The translations under genes and the position numbers were made by a program. Source: Acidimicrobiales bacterium (GTDB taxonomy: Bacteria; Actinomycetota; Acidimicrobiia; Acidimicrobiales; AC-14). Taken from it: a stretch of DNA of 64,000 nucleotides. Each line of letters begins with the position of its first letter. Within the stretch, counting starts at the first letter, position 1. This document shows positions 59,213-64,000 of the stretch, piece after piece. The notes under the pieces were generated by a model that had not been told where the DNA came from, made no database searches, and worked only from the letters and a program-made list of their open reading frames with translations. Location: assembly GCA_025463925.1 (NCBI GenBank), contig JAODBK010000004.1:1-64000 (forward strand), written 5' to 3'.

Positions 59213-59545
59213 ATGCCAGACGACAGGGCGAGCGAGGTGCCGCGCGCGCGGCCGCCGGCCGAGGCGCCGGTGGAGGACGAGGTCGAGAGCGTTCCTCTCG
59301 AGCTCGACGACGGTGAGGTCGTGCGCATCGAGCAGGAGCCCGTCGGCCGGGCGAACGTGCTCGGGCACGGGGAATGGCCGGACCCGTATGACGCCGAGCC
59401 CTCCGCCCCGGCACCGGGGGTCGACGAAGAGGAGCGACTGCGGATCGAGGCGGCGCGCCGCGAGCAGGCTCGACGCGATCATGCGGACCACGGGCTGAAG
59501 GACGCGATCGAGAAGGACGACGCCCGCCGCCTCGGGCTCTCGTGA
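59213..59545 (+). CDS. Small acidic hypothetical protein
   Basis: 110 residues, strongly acidic and probably disordered in the first half (PVEDEVESVPLELDDGE), with a charged helix at the end (EEERLRIEAARREQARRDHA). No family recognised. It converges on the methyltransferase gene at 59549 with 3 nt between stops. Codon pattern and clean placement between genes favour a real gene. Confidence 0.55.
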   Translation: MPDDRASEVPRARPPAEAPVEDEVESVPLELDDGEVVRIEQEPVGRANVLGHGEWPDPYDAEPSAPAPGVDEEERLRIEAARREQARRDHADHGLKDAIEKDDARRLGLS

Positions 59546-59548
59546 CGC

Positions 59549-60298
59549 TCAGGCCCGGCGGGCCAGCAGCAGGATCTTGTCGTCGGTGAACGCCACCGTC
59601 GTGCCGTCCTGACGTTCGATCTCGAGGGCCTCGATCGCGGCGGCGGGCGCCGTCCCGAAGCGGGCGCGCACCGCGTCGGCACCGGCTTCATCGCAGTCGC
59701 CGCGGGCCAACCACGACTCGAAGCCGCGCCGCTTCCGGAAGGACTCCGAGTGCTCCACGGAGAGCCCCGCCCGCTCGAGCGCGGCCACCCACTGCCCGGC
59801 GGTCAGCGTGCGCAGATGGGTGCTGTCGCGTGCCACCTCGACCTCGTGCAGGAAGCGCGCCGCGTCGGCGTCGTCCGGCGCCACGCTGTCCTCCAGCACG
59901 TAACGGCCACCCGGCTTCAGCACCCGGGCGACTTCTCGCAGCGACGGGTCGAGGTCGTCGAAGTGGTGGGGCGCGATGCGGCACGTGACGATGTCGAAGG
60001 TCGCGGCTGGGAACGGCAGCTCATGGGCGTCGGCCCACCGCGCCTCGACGTTGGTGACGCCCCGTGACGACGCCAGCTCGCGCGTCTGCGCCAGCATCGC
60101 CTCCGAGCGGTCGGTCGCGATCACCCGGGCGACGTGGGGTGCCAGCGCGATCGCGGTGTGGCCGGCACCGGTCGCGATGTCCAGCGCGACCTCGGTACCG
60201 CTGCCGGAAGCCACCTCGATCAGCGCATCCAGATCCGTTCCGGCGCGGTGCTCGCTCGTGGCGTAGAGCGGCGCCGCCGAGTCCCATCGGTCAGCCAT
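59549..60298 (-). CDS. Class I SAM-dependent methyltransferase (UbiE-like)
   Basis: A 249-residue methyltransferase. Motif I ALDIATGAGHTAIALAPHV near 38-56, VIATDRSEAML with the acidic residue binding the ribose, WADAHELPFPAATFDIVTCR and LREVARVLKPGGRYVLEDSV near 125-140. This matches the UbiE/COQ5-like group. The ATG overlaps the GntR gene stop by 8 nt on the same strand. The acceptor is unknown; a housekeeping menaquinone role would need context not seen here. Confidence 0.92.
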   Translation of the reverse strand: MADRWDSAAPLYATSEHRAGTDLDALIEVASGSGTEVALDIATGAGHTAIALAPHVARVIATDRSEAMLAQTRELASSRGVTNVEARWADAHELPFPAATFDIVTCRIAPHHFDDLDPSLREVARVLKPGGRYVLEDSVAPDDADAARFLHEVEVARDSTHLRTLTAGQWVAALERAGLSVEHSESFRKRRGFESWLARGDCDEAGADAVRARFGTAPAAAIEALEIERQDGTTVAFTDDKILLLARRA

Positions 60299-61052
60299 CG
60301 GACACCTCGTTCCTCGTCGTCGGCCGCACGCCGGGCAGGCCGGCGGCGGCGGTGGGGTGGGGCAACTCGACCTCGAAGACCGTCCGCTCGCCGGCGTACC
60401 GATGCTCGGAGAGCACGACGGGCCGGCCATCGACTGCGAACGTGAGGCGGCGGCACGCCAGCACCGGCGCGCCGGCCCGCACGCCGAGGGCCCGTGCATC
60501 GGCCCGCTCGGCGGCGCGGGCGGCGATCGTGACCTCACTGCGCGCCAGTGGCGTGCCGTGTCGCGGGAGCAGGTCGTAGAAGGTGGCGCCTTCGACATCG
60601 GCCCGCGAGAGCGGGGCGCCGAGGTCCCCCGGCACCCAGACCGTCACGACGCCGAAGGGCTCGCCGCCGGCGGTCGTCAAGCGGCGGACGCGCAGCACCT
60701 CGTCGCCGGCCCCCAGCGCGAGTGGACCGGCGACCTCGGGGTCGGCGGCCTCGTAGCGGAAGGAGAGCACCCGCCGGCCCGGGACGGCGCCGGCGGCTTC
60801 GAGTGCGGCCTCGACCGTGGTGAAGCGGCCGAGCGCCTGGCGAACGGGGTCGGCGGTGACGAACCAGCCCGCCCCTTGGCGCGACGCGACGACGCCTTCG
60901 TCGCGGAGGACCTCGAGCGCCCGGCGGACCGTCACCCGGCTCACGCCGTGCTCCCGACCGATCGTGGCCTCGCTGGGCAGCGCGCCCCCGGACCCGAACG
61001 CGCCGGCCGCGAGGCGGGAGCGCAGCGCGTCGGCCAGGGAGAGGTAGCGCAT
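60291..61052 (-). CDS. GntR-family regulator with UTRA domain
   Basis: A 253-residue HutC-type regulator. The winged helix is residues about 3-70 (LADALRSRLAAGAFGSGGAL, PSEATIGREHGVSRVTVRRA, LRDEGVVASRQGAGWFV). The UTRA domain follows (RFTTVEAALEAAGAV, VLRVRRLTTAGGEPFGVVTV, YDLLPRHG, ACRRLTFAVDGRPVVLSEHR). UTRA domains bind small metabolites. The gene is divergent from an SDR with an inverted repeat over its own -10 box, which implies autoregulation and control of the SDR. The stop overlaps the methyltransferase start by 8 nt. Confidence 0.92.
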   Translation of the reverse strand: MRYLSLADALRSRLAAGAFGSGGALPSEATIGREHGVSRVTVRRALEVLRDEGVVASRQGAGWFVTADPVRQALGRFTTVEAALEAAGAVPGRRVLSFRYEAADPEVAGPLALGAGDEVLRVRRLTTAGGEPFGVVTVWVPGDLGAPLSRADVEGATFYDLLPRHGTPLARSEVTIAARAAERADARALGVRAGAPVLACRRLTFAVDGRPVVLSEHRYAGERTVFEVELPHPTAAAGLPGVRPTTRNEVSDG

Positions 61053-61054
61053 TG

Positions 61055-61078
61055 CTTGTACCTTAAGCGCCATACAAG
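61055..61078. promoter_or_regulatory. GntR operator candidate overlapping a -10 box
   Basis: CTTGTA (61055-61060) and TACAAG (61073-61078) form an inverted repeat with 12 bp between. The minus-strand box TAAGGT (61065-61060), which ends 7 nt before the GntR ATG, lies inside it, so binding would block gntR transcription. Confidence 0.62.
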
Positions 61079-61109
61079 TTGGAGACAAGTGGCTGGCGGG
61101 CGCAATGGG

Positions 61110-61115
61110 TAGCGT
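61110..61115 (+). promoter_or_regulatory. Likely -10 element for leaderless SDR gene
   Basis: TAGCGT ends 6 nt before the SDR ATG at 61122. Confidence 0.5.
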
Positions 61116-61121
61116 TCGTCC

Positions 61122-61940
61122 ATGTCCAAGGGCACGGTCCTGACGACGGGGGCAAACTCCGGCATCGGTCTCGCGACCGCGATCGACGTCGCCCGCCGAG
61201 GCTTCCACTCGATCGGCAGCGTGCGATCCGAGGACAAGGCCGAACACCTGACGGCGGCGGCGCGGGCGGCCGGTGTCGACGTCGAGCCGGTGCTGCTCGA
61301 CGTCACTGATGCCGACGCGTGCGAGAAGGTGATGGCCGGGCTCGAGCTCGCCGGCCTGGTCAACAACGCGGGTTACACCAACACCGGCGCGGTCGAGGAC
61401 GTCGGCGACGACGATGTTCGCCGGCAACTCGAGACGATGACCGTCGCGCCCATGCGGCTGGCCCGGCTCGCGCTCCCCGCGATGCGGGCCGCGGGACGCG
61501 GCCGGATCGTCAACGTCTCGTCGATCTACGGCCGGACCACGACGCCGCTCACCGGCTGGTACCAGGCGACGAAGCACGCGCTCGAAGCCGTCAGCGACGC
61601 GCTGCGCATGGAGGTCGCGGCCAGTGGGGTCAAGGTCGTGCTCGTCGAGCCGGGCGGGTTCCGAACCGGCATCTGGGAGGGGAATCAAGACGCTGTCGCC
61701 CGCCACGCGGGCTCGCAGTACGAGAGTGCATACCAGCGGGAGCTGCTGCTGACGCGGCTGGCCCAGCCCTTGATGGGCGACCCGTCGCGCGTGGCCCGGG
61801 TGATCGGCCGCGCCCTGGAGGCGCGCCTGCCGCGGGCCCGCTATCTGGTCGGGTACGACGCGCAGGCGCTGGCGCTGGTCGAGCGGATCACGCCGACGTC
61901 GGTGAAGGACCTGGTCACGCGCTTCGGCCTCGGGCTCTGA
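61122..61940 (+). CDS. Short-chain dehydrogenase/reductase
   Basis: A 272-residue SDR: TGANSGIG near residues 9-16, GSVRSEDK after strand two (no acidic residue, so NADP is likely), VNNAGYT near 80, Ser in NVSSIYG, and YQATK as the Tyr-Lys motif. A conserved PGGFRTGIW follows as in the 17beta-hydroxysteroid/retinol-type group. It is divergent from a GntR/UTRA regulator that probably controls it. Confidence 0.92.
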   Translation: MSKGTVLTTGANSGIGLATAIDVARRGFHSIGSVRSEDKAEHLTAAARAAGVDVEPVLLDVTDADACEKVMAGLELAGLVNNAGYTNTGAVEDVGDDDVRRQLETMTVAPMRLARLALPAMRAAGRGRIVNVSSIYGRTTTPLTGWYQATKHALEAVSDALRMEVAASGVKVVLVEPGGFRTGIWEGNQDAVARHAGSQYESAYQRELLLTRLAQPLMGDPSRVARVIGRALEARLPRARYLVGYDAQALALVERITPTSVKDLVTRFGLGL

Positions 61941-62032
61941 TCGCGCCGTGCGTGGCGGCATGACCTTGGTACGGCTCGGGTACGGGTTGGGCAGCGGCGG
62001 ACCACGGCGGACGATTTGGGAAGGCGATCTCG

Positions 62033-62491
62033 ATGGCGCGTGCCAGGGAGACCCCAGTGCAGATCAACTTGAACTTGAGCCTCCCGAGGGATGAGTCGAC
62101 GGTAACGGTGGCCCGGCACGTCGTGCGGGTATCGCTCTGCGAGATCGGCGTCACCGAGGACTGCGTCGCCGACATCGAGGTCGCGTTGAGCGAGGCGTCG
62201 ACCAACGTGCTGCGCCACTCCGGGCCCGGCGACGCCTATGAGGTCAGCTGCGAGATGAACGACGCGAGCTGCATCATCCGGGTGATCGACGCCGGCCGCG
62301 GCTTCGACCACGCGTCGCTGGGTTTCGGCGAAGCCGACGGCACCGCCGAGCAGGGCCGCGGGATCCAGCTCATGCGGTCCCTCGTCGACTCGGTCCGGTT
62401 CGAGTCGATTCCGGAGGACGGCACGATCGTCCACCTCGAGAAGGGGCTCGAGTTCACCGAACGCTCGCTGGTGGCCCGTAGCCGGCGCTGA
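62033..62491 (+). CDS. RsbW-like anti-sigma/serine kinase (HATPase)
   Basis: A 152-residue GHKL ATPase of the anti-sigma factor type. The N-box is EVALSEASTNVLRHS (residues about 50-64), the G1 box DAGRGFDH near 88 and the G2 region EQGRGIQLMRSLVD near 109. It lacks a dimerisation helix of histidine kinases, so a serine kinase or anti-sigma role is expected. GGAAGG is 9 nt before the ATG. No sigma or anti-anti-sigma gene is in view. A receiver-domain gene lies 570 nt downstream. Confidence 0.9.
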   Translation: MARARETPVQINLNLSLPRDESTVTVARHVVRVSLCEIGVTEDCVADIEVALSEASTNVLRHSGPGDAYEVSCEMNDASCIIRVIDAGRGFDHASLGFGEADGTAEQGRGIQLMRSLVDSVRFESIPEDGTIVHLEKGLEFTERSLVARSRR

Positions 62492-62503
62492 GCGCGGGGC
62501 CGC

Positions 62504-62911
62504 TCAGCGGGAGGTCACGACCAGCCGGCGCACGACGGCTCCGGCACACAGCAGCAGGACCGCTGCGACCACGAAGGGATCGCCGCCGGTCTTCGGGACC
62601 TCGCCACCCATCGCGACCTGCCCGGCACCACCCGTTCCCAGGCCGCTCTGGGCGACCGTGGTTGCGGTCGCGCCCGCGACCGCCGTCGTGGGTGTCGCCG
62701 CCGGCGCGGCCGTCGTCGGGGGCTCGGCGGTGGTCGTCGTCGGCCCGCTCGAGGTGGTCGATCGGGCGGTTCCCAGGGTCGTGGTCGGGGTGCCCTTCGA
62801 CGACGAGGTCGACTTGCCCGATCGGGCCACCGCGGTCCCGACCGCGACGACGAGGATGATCGCGATGATCGCGATCATCCCGTTCCGGACGGGCGTGGTC
62901 AGCTTCGTCAT
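62504..62911 (-). CDS. Surface protein with sortase-like C-terminal signal
   Basis: A 135-residue envelope protein. Residues about 11-30 are a hydrophobic N-terminal segment (MIAIIAIILVVAVGTAVA). A Thr/Ser/Pro/Ala-rich stalk follows (residues 32-95). The C-terminus has VPKTGG, a hydrophobic stretch (FVVAAVLLLCAGAVV) and a short basic tail (RRLVVTSR), the layout of an LPXTG-type sorting signal with Val in place of Leu. No sortase gene is in view. It converges on the RsbW-like gene. Confidence 0.75.
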   Translation of the reverse strand: MTKLTTPVRNGMIAIIAIILVVAVGTAVARSGKSTSSSKGTPTTTLGTARSTTSSGPTTTTAEPPTTAAPAATPTTAVAGATATTVAQSGLGTGGAGQVAMGGEVPKTGGDPFVVAAVLLLCAGAVVRRLVVTSR

Positions 62912-63073
62912 TGGGGGTTCGCGGCAGGTGGGCGCGGCGCCGTCACCGTACTTCCGAGGTCGTGCGAGTCCGGGGATCCCGGCGCCGGGCCCTTCCTACC
63001 CCGTCCTCCTCGGCGAACTCAACTTCGGTGACCGTCCGCGCGAAGCGTTCACACTTTGGGTAAGAGATTGGCT

Positions 63074-63445
63074 GTGTCGCTCACCGTCGTCGTCGTGGAC
63101 GACGAGCCCGACGTCCGGGCGCTCGTGCGTCATCAGCTCGAACGTGACGGCCGGTTCGACGTGGTGGGTGAGGCGGAGGACGGCGAGCAGGCGGTGCGGC
63201 TCGTCGAACAGCACCATCCCGATGCCGTCGTGCTCGACCTGTGGATGCCCGTCCGGAGTGGGCTCGAGGCGCTGCCCGACATCGTCAAGGTCTCGAAGGA
63301 CACCCGCGTGATCGTCTACACCGCGGCGACTGACGGCCAGTCGCGCCGCGAAGCGATTGCCCTCGGCGCCCACGCGTGCGTCATCAAGGGAGGACTGCTG
63401 ATGGCCGACCTGCCCGAGCTCGTCGCGCGCCTGTGCGGACCGTGA
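63074..63445 (+). CDS. Single-domain response regulator
   Basis: About 123 residues from a GTG at 63074, where the receiver begins (a TTG at 63056 adds six). Acidic pair in VVVVDDEPDVR, phosphoacceptor Asp in AVVLDLWMP, Thr in VIVYTAATDG, Lys in CVIKGG. There is no output domain. The gene overlaps the convergent membrane-protein gene by about 62 nt at its 3' end. A role with the RsbW-like kinase 580 nt upstream is possible. Confidence 0.88.
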   Translation: MSLTVVVVDDEPDVRALVRHQLERDGRFDVVGEAEDGEQAVRLVEQHHPDAVVLDLWMPVRSGLEALPDIVKVSKDTRVIVYTAATDGQSRREAIALGAHACVIKGGLLMADLPELVARLCGP

Positions 63446-64000
63446 GCGTCACGACCGCGACCGCGGCGACCAGCGTCGCCAGGCGCGCCCCGAACACGAG
63501 GGTGCGCAAGGCGTGGTCGAGCAGGTCGGGCTGGGTCACCTTGCCGTAGGAGTAGGCGAACGCCAGGACGATCGACTGGGCGAACACGAGCCGGGCGACA
63601 CGCGAGCGGTGCTCGAGCGCCGCCAACGGCAATCCCCACATCGAGTACCACGGGAGGATGTACGCCGCGCCGACGAGGTAGCCGGCGGTGGCGCGCAATG
63701 TCGCGTCCGCCGCGGTCGACCGCCGGTGGTGCCACACGAGGGCGGCGCTGAGGCCCCCGACCAACCCGACCGCGAGGAGCGGCACCGACGCCACGAACGG
63801 CTGGCCGTTGCGGTAGGGGAACAGCTCCCAAAGGCTGATCCGGCTGACGCCCGACGTCGCCCGGGCCAACGGCGCCAGGGCGGCCCTCCCACCGAATGCC
63901 ACGTACCCGACGAGCGCCGGCCCGGTGGCGACGGCCAGGACCTCGGCCGCCCGCCGCGGGCCGCGGTTCACCCACAGCCAGCACGCGAGCCCGAGCGCCG
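63384..64000 (-). CDS. Membrane protein, C-terminal part (cut by right edge)
   Basis: About 205 residues are visible. The frame is open to the edge (hydrophobic ALGLACWLWV upstream of a GTG at 63971), so the true start lies outside. About five membrane segments are seen, including FVASVPLLAVGLVGGLSAAL, TAGYLVGAAYILPWYSMWGL and LATLVAAVAVVTLTV. The motif YILPWYSMWGLPLAAL recalls GT-C-type glycosyltransferases (GT87/mannosyltransferase-like), which have a membrane-embedded WY motif late in the chain. The assignment is tentative. It overlaps the receiver gene convergently. Confidence 0.6.
   Translation of the reverse strand, partial: ALGLACWLWVNRGPRRAAEVLAVATGPALVGYVAFGGRAALAPLARATSGVSRISLWELFPYRNGQPFVASVPLLAVGLVGGLSAALVWHHRRSTAADATLRATAGYLVGAAYILPWYSMWGLPLAALEHRSRVARLVFAQSIVLAFAYSYGKVTQPDLLDHALRTLVFGARLATLVAAVAVVTLTVRTGARRARAGRPSAVLP

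Noticed and set aside
56735-59491. Antisense open frame of about 918 codons over the CoA transferase
   Set aside because: Same shadow pattern; the plus-strand product matches a known family over its full length.

Overview
The window is high-GC DNA with many GTG starts, one-base and four-base gene overlaps, very short divergent gaps, and long meaningless open frames antisense to real genes. Gene content is typical of a free-living Actinomycetota: many short-chain dehydrogenases, amidohydrolases, CoA-dependent enzymes, TetR/GntR regulators, ECF sigma factors and DrrAB-type efflux. I favour an acidimicrobial-type lineage (class Acidimicrobiia), but that is inference from content, not phylogeny. 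At least eight genes show a TANNNT hexamer ending 6-7 nt before the start codon and no Shine-Dalgarno, which points to widespread leaderless transcription.

Layout. 0-6 kb: a branched-chain-amino-acid-type ABC importer in which both permeases and one ATPase are fused in a single 956-residue chain, with its binding protein; a related binding-protein N-terminus runs off the left edge. 6-8.6 kb: a compact minus-strand operon of an unrecognised 341-aa protein, a UGSC-family selenoprotein with in-frame TGA, a 75-aa NifU-like protein and a short-chain dehydrogenase. 8.6-14.8 kb: TetR/SDR pair, acyl-CoA synthetase, crotonase, CrtC/AttH-like protein, PPK2 kinase, VOC protein. 14.8-17.2 kb: DrrAB exporter and divergent MarR, with palindromic operators between them. 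17.2-24 kb: alkaline-phosphatase-superfamily enzyme, LLM oxidoreductase, VOC protein, amidohydrolase plus class II aldolase-like protein, and a divergent FadR-type regulator. 24-24.3 kb: tRNA-Lys and tRNA-His. 24.3-33.5 kb: OafA-like acyltransferase, MsrB, two SDRs, amidohydrolase, YqgE, TetR, carotenoid oxygenase, LVIVD-repeat secreted protein.

33.5-38 kb: a second selenoprotein, AhpD-like with a CxxU centre, next to a small partner and a D-aminoacylase-type amidohydrolase; then a PAS-LuxR regulator, a 57-aa secreted peptide and a membrane-tailed ECF-like protein. 38.1-41.4 kb looks like an insertion region: tRNA-Arg, paired 16-bp palindromes, a decayed IS481-like transposase tail, a YfhO-like membrane protein and a secreted-protein fragment. 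41.5-49.7 kb is regulatory: XRE-MEDS protein, two tail-to-tail PAS proteins, XRE protein, EAL protein, Sec11-type signal peptidase fused to a DUF5305-like domain with a small secreted substrate candidate, an OmpR-type regulator lacking the conserved lysine, and an ECF42-type sigma factor with its DGPF/YCII partner. 49.7-64 kb: DUF6351-like secreted protein, amidohydrolase, MacB-like permease/ATPase pair, lone receiver domains, a tandem CaiB/BaiF CoA transferase, methyltransferase, GntR and SDR pair, an RsbW-like kinase, a sortase-signal-like surface protein, and a membrane protein cut by the right edge.

The strongest signals are the two selenoprotein genes. Both have a predicted hairpin whose stem begins 12 nt after the UGA (11-nt spacer), and both apical loops contain GU, the geometry of a bacterial SECIS. 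No selA, selB, selC or selD is visible here, so the host must encode them elsewhere if the readings are right.
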